Part shown: piece by piece, positions 50,376 to 62,979 of the stretch
Numbering within the stretch: position 1 is the first letter of the stretch
How the letters are laid out: every line of letters begins with the position of its first letter
Assembly (NCBI GenBank): GCA_015680905.1
Contig: CM027378.1
Span: 102,879,501-102,943,500 of the forward strand
Length of the DNA: 64,000 bases
From: Coptis chinensis
Taxonomy: Eukaryota; Streptophyta; Magnoliopsida; Ranunculales; Ranunculaceae
Reading direction: 5' to 3'
Translations under genes and position numbers: made by a program
The notes under the pieces: generated by a model
The model's input: the letters and a program-made list of their open reading frames with translations, nothing else
Databases searched by the model: none
What the model was told of the DNA's origin: nothing

Positions 50376-52480
50376 TTTCATATACATCGCTACTTTCAAC
50401 TGGTATACCCGCATCTTCACTTGAACAACGATGTAACTTGTAAGATCCCCATTCTACTGACTCTTGTTGTTACATAGCTTACAAATTCTATTTCTTTATT
50501 TGATTGAGCAGGTTTTCACGGCAAGGATCGAGATACATTGCAAGAATCCAAAACACTACAAGTCCCAGCAAACATTTGAATATTCTTGTGATATACGATT
50601 TTTTACCTAATATGTAATGCTAAGGAGCTACACATTTATAAAGCATGAATTTAGGCCCCTAACATTCAAGAGCATTCGACCTTTACGAGAGCAAAAGCCA
50701 CAATAACCTCGTCTTTTGGAGGGTTACCTCCTCTATGCTACATCCCTTAAGGGGTAGCTTGTTATCATCATTTCCCACATTTCATTGTTTCTGCCAGGTG
50801 TCCATAATTACAAGGTCTCAAATGTCCATAATCAGAACTTGACTTAATTCCTGGAAAGAAGAAAAAGAAAAATTATCCAAAATCTACGACACACACACAT
50901 ATAAAGTATCAGAAAATTAGTGATGGAAGAAAGTTATAAAACCGCAGTATAGAAGAAGAGATGGTAAATTTGTTTCGAATTTATGTACCCCAATTTGAAA
51001 TATAGAATTCCGCTGGTTATCAAAAAATTTCCCATGCTCCGTAAAAAATCAGAACAAGATCAACAAACATAAGAAGTGCTAATATCTTGGGATACAAAAT
51101 AAAAAAAAAGGATCAAAAAAATTACTTATAACTTACAACCATTTTAAAACCAAATAATGAAAACACGCCCACAAGTGCCAGTGTATGAGTCATTAGGAAT
51201 GAGAGCCCTTGGACAATACTTCTTTCTTTGCAATACACCAAGACTTGTGCCTATATGAGTGGCCCAGATGCTATAATTCTGACGCCTCCGGAAGTACACC
51301 CAGCATGAATGTTGCACTATCTTTTATGTTAATGAAAAAAACTTAAAAATATTATGTCTCCAATATTTTGTGGAGGCATTTGACATTCGTCGTTAAGTCT
51401 AAATTCCAAACCACTAGACATTAAACCGCAAAATCTTTATAAACTAGACCCTAAGCTAAATTAAACCAGCAAGACACTAAATCTAACCATGAAGTTTTCG
51501 GCCTCCCTAAGCCTAAACCCTAAACCTTAAGACACTAAACCCTAATCCCTATATTCTAAATTTATAAACAATAAACTCTAAAAACCGTTTCATTTTAGTT
51601 AATCAAACCCACAAAATAAAAATCAAATGAATTTTGAACGATTTTAAAATCGTGGTGTGTATTCATTTTAAAATATATAGGTTTAAACGTGGTGCAAACA
51701 TTTTAAAATATATAAGTTTATAACGTGGTGCAGATTTTTAAAATATATAAGTTTATAACATGGTGCATCTGCATTTTAAAATGTATAAGTTTATAACGCC
51801 CACATTCGGATGAAAACAAAGTAGAAGTTTTAAAATTTAATTTTTGGAGTAATAAAACAAATTTTGCTAAATTCTATTGAAACCCAAAAAATATATTCTT
51901 TTTGTTTTTAAAGTTTAGAAAAGTAGTTATCTTATTCAAAAACACTAGTTATCTTATCTTTAGTTATTTTGGAAGGGTGAAAAAGAGAATAATTTATATT
52001 AAAAATAACAGTGGACTAAAGGGATCAAAAGCATAAAGTTTTTCTATAAAAACACAAGAAAGAAATAAAAAATTGTAGGGGTATTGAAAAAACCCAAAAA
52101 ATTATGGATAGGGTTTTAATCCAGTTTTTTTTTTTTTTAAATGAGAAAAGCCCAATTTCTTGTATAAAGTATGATGGAAGAAAGATATCAAACCGCACTA
52201 TAGAAGAAGAGATGGTGAAGCATCGCTTTATGTACTTCAACTTGAAACCCTGGATTCCGCTGGTTCTCAAAAATTTCCCATGCTCCGTAAAAATCAGAAC
52301 AAGATCAACAAACATGAGAAGTGCTTCTCTCTTGAAATACTATTAACAAAAGGATCGAATTAATCTTACAACCATTTGTTGACCAAACAAGAACACGCCC
52401 ACAAGTCCATGTCATTAGTTTGGACGCCTCCGGAATCTCAGTGCAGCATGAATGTTGCACCATCACTATGTTGCCCAAAC
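50376..52480. repeat. AT-rich repeats and a direct duplication
   Basis: The stretch 50910-51320 recurs at about 52170-52475: both hold AAGAAGAGATGGT, ATTTCCCATGCTCCGTAAAA, AGAACAAGATCAACAAACAT, ACACGCCCACAAGT and GACGCCTCCGGAA, then GCATGAATGTTGCAC. Spacing is about 1.25 kb. 51640-51810 has a short repeat of TTTAAAATATATAAGTTTAT. No gene. Confidence 0.7.
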
Positions 52481-54626
52481 TTGTTTCCTACAAATCAGTG
52501 TTCACTTAGCACCATTCGTAAGATTCCATAAAAAAGACAAGAAAGTCGCCACATTTTAGCAGCTGCATATTGGCCAGCAATCACATATCACCATGAAGTT
52601 TTCGGCCTCCCACTTGGTCCCCTCTCTCCCTTTGCCGTACTTACAATCAAAACTGTTTTTGTAAATAAAATCAGAAAACGATTTGACCCTAACAAAAGAA
52701 AACCTAAGCTACAGGAAATGTGTTTCTTCTTTGAAAACAAAGTGATGAACTTTTAAAAACAGATTTCAGTGGAGAAAACAAATATATGAATACTTTTGAC
52801 AAACTTTTAAAGTTTAGAAAAGATGCCGAAAACACTAGATCTTTTTGAAAGTAAAGGGTGGGTACTTCGACTAAAGGGATGCCTGTTATCTACCAAGAAA
52901 GAAACTCTGAATTTAGAACACATTGAAAAAAAGCCTGAATAAGGTTTTTAATCCAGATTTTGAAAAGCCAGGAGGGCAGTTTACCACATTCGTTATATAC
53001 AGGTGACGATGTGGAGCTTTTCCAAGAAAGATGCGCAAAAACTTTGTTTCAAAAACAAGTGCAACTTATGAAATAACGGAAAAACATTTAACCTTTAAAA
53101 AGAAAGTGTATTTTCAAATGGATGAACCATGATCACTTTTTCCGAAACAAAAAATATTCGAAAAGAACGGATGCATAAAACCTTTCATTATTAGGGTAAT
53201 ACATTACTTCTGAACTTGTAATTGTGAACATTCGAAAAAAGGAAATTTCTAATATCTAAGGCTGTGCTTATTACCTTGGCAAATTTCTGAACTTTTAACA
53301 CTCGAAAATTGAACGAACAGAAGTTAAATCAGGGACTTTGTAGGCAATTCCACCACCCAAATCCATCCGAATTATTCAAAGAAAGGCAAACTTTGGCAAA
53401 TGGCAGCAAATTCTGACCAAGTTTGCATCACCTTTAAAAGGGGTTTTGGTAGTAGAACCCCACCTACCAAACCATTCTTTTCACACCTTTGCCAAAGCCC
53501 TTGATTCATCCTCTGTTCAATAAAATTTTATCATGGAAAAGTTTCAAATCTACAGCGTAAACAAGCACAACCCAAGTGGTGAGAAGAAAATTAAAGTTGG
53601 TCGTCTCAAATTCGATTTTAGAAAAGCACAACCGATTTTGAGTTGTTGTCTCAAATCCAGAAAATTAGAATTTTGTTGGTATATTTACATGTAAAAGTTT
53701 TCGTATATACTGAAATAAAACAAAGGACAAAAAATGAAATTAATACGACAAAGAAGGATAGAAAAAGTTTTACTGATTGAATTGAGGAGAGTGAAAAGTT
53801 TACCTTACGTCTATTATGTCTTTATTTGATGATAGAACACAATACAGATATTAAGAACGTATGCCCCAAAGATAGCAAGTCTAAGGATGTACCGAGATCC
53901 TTATACAAAATAGTTACAGGAACCAATGAGATTGCAGCACTTGTTGAGAGTAGAATGGCCTGCAAAATTACATAGTTTGTCAATAACAACTCACGGAAAA
54001 ACAACAATTTAAGGAAAGACAATCCTCCTGGGACCTAGCACTTGAAATTTGCCAACTCTAGGAGATTTTTGCTCGCCCCAAAATCCTAAAATAAATTGCA
54101 TCTACTAGCGTCACGGAACAGATAAATTGAGGAGCTAAGAATGAAAACATTACCTACACAGCAGCTAGAAGCTCCCACTGAAGCAATTGCTATAGCTCTG
54201 GCACCTATTGAGTTAGCTCTTTCTAGCATGAAAATGCAAGATCTTCTGTGCCTCAGACGGAATATTATTTATCTTTTTTCCTGCTATAACAATTGGGCCA
54301 CAACCTCGTCCATGAAGCTAATACGACTCTTTCTGAATGTACCTGCAGAGCGGTTTGGTAAACAACTATGTCAGTTTACATCAGGTGATTAAGGTTTAAC
54401 TTCTCAAATAATATCAACGTAAAGTGATACACACACTTCAGTTGGAAAATAAAAGGTCCTTATTACTTCATATAAGAGTAGCCTCACCAAATATTAAGTC
54501 CCAAAGTCAACCAGCTGACTAAGTATACCTGAAATAATTTTATTATGCAAAAAATATTAAAACAGCTCATAGAGAAACCTCCCAAACGTTTCTGTATCGC
54601 TTCCAGTTCACATTTATCAAGTGAGC
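52481..54626 (-). pseudogene. Inverted copy of the gene-like blocks of 3-18 kb
   Basis: On the minus strand this matches pieces of blocks A to C in their order: TTCGGCCTCCCACTTGGTCC at 52600 is the complement of 2917-2935; TTGATTCATCCTCTG at 53500 complements 12890; 54150-54390 complements 11380-11620, including GCTCCCACTGAAG and TTTCTAGCATGAAAATGCAA. Open pieces (54141-54392) are antisense and short. The degenerate gene therefore has an inverted relative 40 kb away. Confidence 0.65.
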
Positions 54627-57018
54627 TATAACACCCCGTTTATTTTTATTTTATTTTTCATATTTATTAAGATTTAAAAAGTAATAATAATATTAAAAAA
54701 AGATAAAGATAAAGATAAAGATAAAATAAGACAAGATAAAAATGTGGGAGAGTTAGAGGGGTTTGGTTACAACCGAACTCTCTTCTTTTTTTTTGTTAGT
54801 TTTTTTGGGGGTTTTGAAATAGAAGAGAAAAACAAAGAGAAGAAAAAAAAAAAAAGACAGAGAGGGAGAGATAGCTATTGCTTGAGAGTATTTGAAAGAG
54901 AAAGGGGCGGAGGAAGACAACACCTTACCGTTGGTTTTCGAGTTCGGCGGTTATTTCGCTTTCACTAAAGTTTTCGTTTACGATTAATTCTGGTGAGTGG
55001 GCTAATCTTTCTTTCTTTTAAGAAAACTATTTGATTTAATTATATATGTGTTCTACTTGAAATTTTAGTTCTTTGATTTATTGGAACCTTAAGATGAAAT
55101 CAAGTATGGTTAGTTTGATCGATCATGCTGTGTTACTGCTACTGCGAAATTATCCTTATTGTCTATATACCTATGTATTTCGTGTGGTATATAACTATAT
55201 ATATTTAGATGCTAACTGTTGGTCATTTATTAGAAGTGCTCTAGAAACTTAGACGTGTCATAACTTACTACACGTGAGATAGCTTCGGGTAACATCTTCG
55301 GGTATTCGTTTTTATTTTTGGTGAATGGTTTCCGGGTGGCTATCTAAAGTACTTGTTTACTGTTGAGGTAATAAAGCAAGATGGGGACCCTGTTGATGTT
55401 GTCAGATCATATTAGATAGGTTAACTTTGGAAATGGCTTTGGGTAACTTTATTGTTTTTATATATGTGGTCATGTAATCATGTTTGTTTTATGATATTAG
55501 TTTCGAACCATAGATATGCTACTATTGGGAAATGTTTGGTTTTTATACATGATATAGCTACGAGGTAAAGCAAATTAATATACAATTGAATGATCTGTGG
55601 TCAAAAGTGGAAAGGTTTGACTCAGATACATGAATATATTTTATCTGTTCTATGATTAAATACAATGTGGTCTTAGTTGAATTGAAAAAAAAAAAGATGG
55701 TGCTAGTGAAGGGTGATAACGTGTGATTGGAATACTCTATGGAGGATTTATTTGGCTGTGATATTCATTCATACCTATTTATTTCTCCGTGTACATATTT
55801 GTGGACAATGGAACGTGTTATATCTTATTAGCTAAAAAAAATTCTATTGTCGTTTGGGTTTATAAAAATTAATCGGTTTAGTTGATATAAGAACTACAAA
55901 GGCTTGATTCCACTTTTAAAAGATTTGGATACGTAGGCAGCTTTAAACAAAAGTGTAGACACTACACCATATTATATATTATATATTAGTTTTAGTGATA
56001 ACTATATGTGTATAATGTTAGTATTACATTGGGTACGTGATAATGGTTGTTTAAAACGGTATTCATTGAATGTGCCATGAATGACCCGGGTATTCATTGA
56101 ATGTGTCATGAATGACCAGATTCTTTGGACTGCCCTAGAGAGGAACTAAGATATTAAGCCCATGGTTAGTTGTATTATTTGATTATCGCGAAAGTGTTTG
56201 AGTTTACTTTTGAATACCTAATATAATATCTACATATGTTATATAGAAGTTATAACTTTCTTGCGGGGAGGGTAGGACTTAATAATATTTTGTGCAGGAG
56301 GGGCCGGTCCCTACCCTTATAAAGAAATGGATATCGGTAAGTTTTAATTCAATGGTTTAGATATTAAAACGAAGTTATTAGAATGAGTTATATAATGGAA
56401 GTTTTGCTTTGGGAAGAAATTATGCCGGTTAAAATGACGGAACTACATTGCCTTCCAAGCCGTGAATGATTAAGTTATGGGATAATATAAAGTGATTGTT
56501 TGAATAATTAAAGTATGATAATGGTTTTATGTGGTTAGTCTACTCATACCAAAGAAATTCCATTTTGTCAATCTATGTTTGCTTTGTTTTTTTAACGCCG
56601 GTGTGTTCTTGAGAACATAGGTGGAAAGCGCAATGAAACCGCGGTGTTTGATTTGGATTTGATCCGAGAGCGGTCAGGGAGTTTATTTTATTATGTCCGA
56701 TCTTTTGGAAGTATGTAATAACGTAGTTTTCTTTTCATATGACATGAAAATACGATGTTGAAGACCTGTTATTCTTAGAATGGTTTGATGTTTTATTGGG
56801 ACGGAAGATAGATTTTTTTTAATAAAGTAATAAAGAGAATTTTGAAGATTGAATTTGTGGTTAAGATTCTTTATGATGTGGGTTTTAGGTTTTGACATGT
56901 GTCAGATCCACCCTTCCGCCATACCGAAGTTTTTAGACAAGTGAACCAAGTGATGTTTGAAATATTTATATTTCAAATATTCATTTTTTTTAATTGTTTA
57001 GAAATTCGGGCTGTGACA
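54627..57018 (+). mobile_element. Gypsy-like LTR, about 2.4 kb
   Basis: Starts TATAACACCCCG, a variant of the usual TGTAACACCCCG, and ends GGGCTGTGACA. The next bases TTGGTATCATGAGCC (57019-57033) resemble a primer-binding site for initiator tRNA-Met (TGGTATCAGAGCC) with one extra T. A purine-rich leader with GAGAGAGA tracts lies at 54820-54920. No gag or pol follows, so this is a solo LTR or 5' remnant. Confidence 0.7.
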
Positions 57019-57033
57019 TTGGTATCATGAGCC

Positions 57034-57548
57034 GGCATGATTAAAGATCGTTTCTTTGTCATTATATGATGTACTTCGTACTATTTGCATGGACCAGTTC
57101 TCTTTAACATATGAGAAATATATCAATACCAGTTAGATTTGGTATTGATATTCAGTTCACGCTGATAAATTAGAATCACATGTTAAGGGTTGGTAGCTTA
57201 AGTATCTACTGTAAATGGATGTTTTTCATGTAATAGCATTGAGACTTTAATTAGATGCTCAGCATATGATCTGCTTGAATTTCAAAAGTGATACTAATAG
57301 TTAACAGTACATGATATTAAAAAGCATGTGACCTGCTGCCTAAGTTTCTTTTGGTTCAGTTATGCGCTCTTAAAATAAGGTTTTGCTTTATATCATATGG
57401 TTTTGACAAAAGAAAAGGTGATTCCATTGGGCACTCATCAAATTGGATTGGGCAACCCCTAAAAAAAAAAGAAATTTTACAAATTTGCCATATTACAAAT
57501 TTGCCATAAAGCCCAAGCCCAGTAACCAATTCAACCGGTATTGCCAAA
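57034..57548. other. Spacer between LTR and palindrome array
   Basis: Presumed remnant of retrotransposon internal sequence; no open frame of note. Confidence 0.4.
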
Positions 57549-58437
57549 ACGAACCCTCCGTCGTTTGCTTACACTCAAACGACACGACCAGTATGTCGTC
57601 TCGAGTGTACACTCAAACGACTTTGGCGAAGTCTTTCGTTTACACTCAAACGAGACCATGTCGTTTCGTTTACACTCAAATGACATGGTCGCGGTCGTTT
57701 GTGTAAACGTAAAAACCATGACCATGTCGTTTAAGTGAAAAACAAACGACTTCGTAAAGTCGTTTGAGTGTACACTCGCATCGATTATTTGACCAAGTCG
57801 CTTGAGTGTTACTCACACTAACACCGAAACTACGCCGCCATGTAGTTTGAGTGTACACTAAAACTACGCTGCCATGTCGTTTGAGTGTACACTCAAACTA
57901 CGCTGGCGGCCATGTAGTTTGAGTGTATACTGAAACTACGCGGCAATGTCGTTTGAGTGTGCACTCAAACTACATGACCAAGTCGTTTGAGTGTACACTC
58001 AAACTACATGGCAGCGTAGTTTCGCAGTTACTCACACTAACACTCAAACCGCGCTGGCCATGTCGTTTGAGTGTACACTCAAACTACACGGTCATGTCGT
58101 TTGAGTGTACACTCAAACTACATGATCGGCAGTAGTTTGAGTGTACACTCAAACTACATGGCCGCCAGAAGTTTCAGTGTTAGTGTGAGTAACACTCAAA
58201 CGACTTGTCCATATCGTTTGAGTATACACTCAAACGACTTGGCCATCTAGTTTGAGTGTAACTCAAACTCAAAATAACACTCAAACGACATGGTCATGTC
58301 GCCCGAAAGTGTACACTCAAACGACTTGGACATGTAATTTGAGTTTACACTCAAACGACTTGGTCACGCGTGTTTGAGTGTACACTCAAACGACGTGGAC
58401 ACGACTCAAACGATTCCAAATGCACTCAAACGATTTC
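57549..58437. repeat. Palindrome array, cluster 1
   Basis: About 0.9 kb of alternating self-complementary units. The perfect palindrome GTTTGAGTGTACACTCAAAC occurs exactly at 57879, 57985, 58065, 58099, 58135 and 58372, with many one- or two-base variants. Linkers such as GACATGGCCATGTCG and TACATGGCCATGTAG are also self-complementary. The recurring core is GTCGTTTG/CAAACGAC. Unit spacing is irregular (34-106 bases). No gene; short frames here are repeat translation. Confidence 0.9.
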
Positions 58438-58559
58438 AATTGAATTAGAAAAATTGAAACCGATTTAAAAATTGGGTTACATCAATAAAACTACATGCAC
58501 TCTACACTCTACTTTATTTATGTTATGACATAGTATCTTTATAACCAAGTTAAAACATG

Positions 58560-59225
58560 TAATCAAACATGCTATAAAATCTAAAATAATAATTTGTTTT
58601 ATATCTAAACTTGTTATTATTATTATTTTTTCAATTGTGAATCATAAACTAGTTTGGGGTTTAGAGTTTAGAGTTCAAGGTTTAGAAATTTCGTACCAAT
58701 ATATTTCACTTAATTATTTGAAATAATAATTTGTTTTATATCTAAACTTGTTATTTTTTATTTTATTTTTAAAATTGTGAATCATAAAACTAGGTTGAGA
58801 TTTAGGGTTTAGGGTTTAGAGTTATTTACAAATTTCGTGCTAACAAATTTTACTTAATTATTCAAAATAATAATTTGTTTTATTTATAAACTTATTATTT
58901 TTTATTTTCTTTTTCAAATTTTGAATCATAATCTAGTTTGGGGGTTTGGGGTTTGGGTTTAGGGTTTAGGGTTTACAAATTTTTCATCATGACATAAAAA
59001 AAAAAAATTTAATTTCAAACATATTTCACTAAATTATCCAAATCTAAAATAATAACTGTTTTTTATATCTAAACTTGTTATTTTCCATTTTTTATTCAAT
59101 TGTAAATAATAAACTAGTTTGGGGTGTTTACAAATATATTTCACTCAATTATTCAAATATATCAAAATTTCAAATATATATAGAATACTCATTCATTTCC
59201 AGTTTAGAGTTTAGGGTTTACATAG
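58560..59225. repeat. 140-180 bp tandem repeat with telomere-like TTTAGGG
   Basis: AAATAATAATTTGTTTTATA recurs at 58583, 58721, 58864 and diverged at 59046. Units also share AACTTGTTATT, AATTGTGAATCATAAACTAG and GGTTTAGGGTTTAGGG. These are internal repeats, not a telomere. Confidence 0.75.
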
Positions 59226-59227
59226 AA

Positions 59228-59297
59228 TACTCAAGTTTCTCTACATACTCAAGTTTCTCTACACACTCAAGTTTTCTACACACTCAAGTTTCTCTAA
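59228..59297 (+). repeat. 18 bp tandem repeat before a small ORF
   Basis: Four near copies of ACTCAAGTTTCTCTACA end just before the ATG at 59298. Confidence 0.8.
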
Positions 59298-59516
59298 ATG
59301 GAACATGAAGATGAAGAAGAAGTATTTGAGGTAATGTTTGATGTACAACAACAAATTAGAGAAGAACAACAAATTAGAGAAGAGAAAATAGAAGATATGT
59401 TGAAAGTGAAGAAGTGGAACAAAATGTTGAAGGTCAAGGTGAAGAATTTGAAGATCGACAAGTCGAAAGCAAATGAAATTTCGAAATCATCGACGACAAA
59501 ATGCAAACCTAAATAA
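59298..59516 (+). CDS. Small charged coiled-coil ORF inside the repeat complex
   Basis: 72 residues, ATG to TAA. The first 30 are acidic with a QQIREEQQIREE direct repeat; the rest is lysine-rich (KVKKWNKMLKVKVKNLKIDK). A coiled coil is likely. Not recognised; it may be an N-terminal exon or accessory ORF of the neighbouring Mutator-like element, or chance. Confidence 0.4.
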   Translation: MEHEDEEEVFEVMFDVQQQIREEQQIREEKIEDMLKVKKWNKMLKVKVKNLKIDKSKANEISKSSTTKCKPK

Positions 59517-59604
59517 TGAGGTAACACTTGATTAAAATGAATACAAAACACTTGATTGATTGAATGAATGAATGAATGGATGCAAAATGAATGAATGCAA
59601 AACC

Positions 59605-59845
59605 CGAGCCCAAACGACATGGTCGGGTCGTTTGGTAACACTATCAAACGACATGGGCCTGTAGTTTTAGAACACTACGAACGACATGGCGGTGTAGTTT
59701 GAGAACACTACGAACGACATGGTGGGTCGTTTCATTACACTACTGAGAACTACATGGCGTGTCGTTTCATTACACTATAGAACTACATGGCGTCGTTTGG
59801 ACTCTTGATGAAACTACATGGTCGGGTCGTTTGAAACTAAATGCA
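59605..59845. repeat. Palindrome array, cluster 2
   Basis: Shares the core of cluster 1 (GTCGTTTGGTAACACTATC followed by AAACGACATGG; AACTACATGGCGTGTCGTTT). The loops differ from the GAGTGTACACTC of cluster 1. Lies directly before the transposase remnant. Confidence 0.8.
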
Positions 59846-59849
59846 TTGT

Positions 59850-62800
59850 TTGAGACTCTTGTTTTTTATTCTTCTATATGTAGAATTCTTTGCCGCTTAT
59901 CCGAACCGATCTTCGCAAACTCGAATGATGTGGATTGTCAACCGATTTTAAGTGATACAACAGAAATTTTACTACGTAAGAGGTATGATTGAGTAGGCAT
60001 TGATTTCATTTTTTTTTTAATTTTCTAAATATAATTTTATTAGTGTATTAATAATAGTTGTTGTTTTTATGTGTTTAGGTCTTTCATACACGAATGGAGG
60101 CAATCGATTGGGCAACCGCTAGAGGAAGACAAGTTAATGTTGTTGTGGTCATTGAAAAGTCGGAGTGTGCCAAAGGAAACCGAGTAGCAAGATTGAATTT
60201 GGCTTTGCGAGTGCTCGGGTGTGTATCGGTCACACAAGAAGGAAGGCTTAAGAGAAGGCTAATAAGAGAAGGTCGGGAACCAAGAAATCGGGATGTCCAT
60301 TTAAGTTAAAAGGTATTTTCCAACGCCTGCACTGCCGATAGTTGGAAAATTGTCGCTCTTAATGGTGTTCACAACCATCCATTGGCGAAGACCCTTGAAG
60401 GACATGCATTTGCTACTCGACTAACCGCTCCGAGTTCGAAAGTATTTGTCGAGATGAGTAAGTGTGGAATAAAACCTAAACAAATATTGGATTCCATCAA
60501 GAATAGGTATCATGATAACATCTCTAGTATATCCTAAGTCTATACCGCAAAGCGCGAAGGTGAGGAAATCGATATGAAGCGGTCTCACACAATTAATGAG
60601 ATTGGCGGAGTTGTTAGCAAAAGAACATTATTTTGAGGAGTTGAGACAGGATGAGAATACCGAGGAGATAACGGATTGTTATGGGCCCATCCGTAAGGTG
60701 TTAAGTTGGCTCGGACTTTTCCAACAGGTTTTTCATGTTAGACGCTACCTACAAAACTAACAGTATCGGTGGGCCTTTCGCACAGCTTTGTTGGGGTGAC
60801 TTCAACATGGAAATCTTTCACCGCGGTGTCGTGCCGCTTCACCAAACAACAAACGACTATGACTATGAGTGGGCCCCTACATCATTTTAGTGGCTTGCTT
60901 GGTGACATAAGTCCATCCGCGGATCGGGTCCGATGTGGGGATTAGCCCCGATGAGTGCTTGCCGACGAGAGTTTTTCCTAACGCACACAAGCATCTATGT
61001 AGATGGCATATCGCTATGCGCGCCCTTTCAAAATGTTACGATATTTTTCCAACTACGTAACTTGTAGAGAAGGCCCAGTTCGTGGAACACTCAGAGTCAA
61101 ATCGAAGATGAGGTTATTTTCCGGCGTAGATGGGATGCTTTGGAAAAATATTACGGGGTTGAGTACTCCAATTTTGTTTGTTATTTCGCGAGACTTGGTT
61201 TGGTTTCCTCAAGGGATCGATTCGTATGTTGTTGGACTGACCAACACATTCACTTTGGGAGTACAACGACCAATAGAGTTGAAGCGGTCTCATGCTCGGT
61301 GAAGCGTGTACTAGGAAATGCAACCGTCATGATTTTTGAGTATGTTTAGCTTAATCCACCCGATTCTAGAGATCCGGATGTCCGAGATTAGAGCTACCTT
61401 CCGAGAAGTATGATTGTAACTCAAGCACCACCACCGGATTCCTTTGTTTCGTGAACTCGTGAGGCCTTTGTCTCACGCAAGTGTTTAGACTTGTTATTTG
61501 AAGAAATAGATACCCGCGTAAAGCGTGTTAAAGATGGAGAGATAAGGTGTTGGTGCTATTTTGCGACGAGTCATGGACCGCCATGTGCTCATGAATTAAT
61601 TGAGTTTGAAGAGCAAGAGCGGTCCATCCCTTTGTCCGCTATCGACCCTTTTGGAAAACATTGTCCGCTTCTCCCTCCCAATGTGTCGGGTGTTGGTCCC
61701 GATGTTGCACCTTCGATGGACTTGTTCATGAATATGTTTGCAATGGTTTTCGAAGAAGAAAGAGGGTTATGATTAGGAAGCTTATGGAGATTGCCGTACC
61801 GTAAAGTACATGGCTAGTACCGCCTTGTGAGGAAGCAAAACCAAAGGTCGGCCGAAAGGTAGCAGCAGCGTAAAGCTTCAAACCGAGATGATAACTCTTC
61901 AAAGCGAGATCCATCTCATTTTGAACATTCTCAACGCGGACCATGAAGAGTGGGTCTCCACAACCAAACACTACGCCCCACCCAAAACAACCACACTACA
62001 CCAAGAAAGAAGTCTTCTCCAAAACTACCAACCCAAAACATCCACACCACACCAACAAAATAAGCCTTCTCCAAAACACCAAAACAACCACACCAAGAAA
62101 TAAACCTTCTCCCAAAACACCAAAAACAACCACACCACGAAATAAGCCTTCTCCAAAAAACAGTCACACCACGAAAATGTGAGAGATGGCTTAGACTTTG
62201 GAAAGACGAGGGTCCTAAGGATTACGGGTTGGATATTCCCGGAAGAAATGCATAAATACATTGTTAGAGTCCATGACCCCACACTGTTGGCGATGACAAC
62301 TGCGGTTATAGAGCTTTTCTCGCATTGCATTAGGAAGAAGTCAAGAAGAATGGCCACAGATGAGAAGGGAGTTGTACGAAGAGTTTATCGATAACCTCCC
62401 CTTTATTGTACTTTGTACAATCAAAGTGAGGTTTTGTATTCGATGAAGGAAATCCTACATGAAGAAGGTTACGCGACCCTTAAATAAGTGGATGAGCATG
62501 CCTTTTGGTGGATACTTATTTGCTTCAAGATTTAATGTTGTCCTTATGCATTTAGGAGCTCGCCGCTGCTTCCTTCTCATGCCGAGAACCCAAGCAAATC
62601 CTCGAGAGAGTGACCCAAGTGTTGGGTAGCATTATGTTGGTGGAAATCATTTTGTCAATGTTGAACTTGTTGAAGATTGTCCGGTTCCTCCAGTAATGCT
62701 GCCAATGGCTTAGAGCTCGATATGATATTGCTGAAAGTTGGAATTTGGCCTTGACAGTAAGGCAATTGCAATTTATGGCATTGAACATTCCCAATTTAAT

Positions 62801-62850
62801 ATGGGAAAATGAGCTCGTTGAAGACCCAACAGTACATGTTATCGACTAAG
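59850..62850 (+). pseudogene. Mutator-like (MULE) transposase with SWIM and OTU-like domains
   Basis: Broken into many frames, but conserved pieces appear in order. FAR1-type N-terminal region: ATARGRQVNVVVVIEKSE (60110), RKSGCPFKLKG (60283), VHNHPLAKTLEGHAF (60368). MULE core: LDATYKTNSIGG (60740), HLCRWHIAMRALSKC (60992), then FGSTTTNRVEAV (61250). SWIM finger: CWCYFATSHGPPCAHEL (61540). A Thr/Lys/Pro-rich linker (61950-62180). OTU-protease-like motifs DDNCGYRAF (about 62294) and GGNHFVNVELVEDCPVPP (62640). A possible intron lies at 59983-60078. Frameshifts and stops indicate no intact protein. Family: MULE transposase fused to an OTU cysteine-protease domain, known in several plant genomes. 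Confidence 0.85.
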
Positions 62851-62979
62851 TTGTTTGTATGTTGTCGATATGATATTTTGATGTAATTTGTATTTTGATG
62901 TAATTTGGAACAAGTGTAATTTGATTTGATTTTTATGTTATCAATGTTAGGGCTTTTATTTGATTTGATTTGGAAATCG

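Noticed and set aside
57443-58135. Repetitive ORFs rich in SFECTLKLHG-like text
   Set aside because: Translation of the palindrome array; not a protein.
57549-58437. CRISPR-like repeat array
   Set aside because: Plant nuclear context, no cas genes, irregular spacing, and the spacers are themselves repeats.
58800-59000. Telomere or subtelomere
   Set aside because: Only short TTTAGGG runs inside a longer tandem repeat; genes continue to the left and the other strand appears at 63.8 kb.
61931-62357. Trp/Phe/Cys-rich minus-strand ORFs
   Set aside because: Antisense of the tandem Thr/Lys/Pro linker of the MULE remnant.
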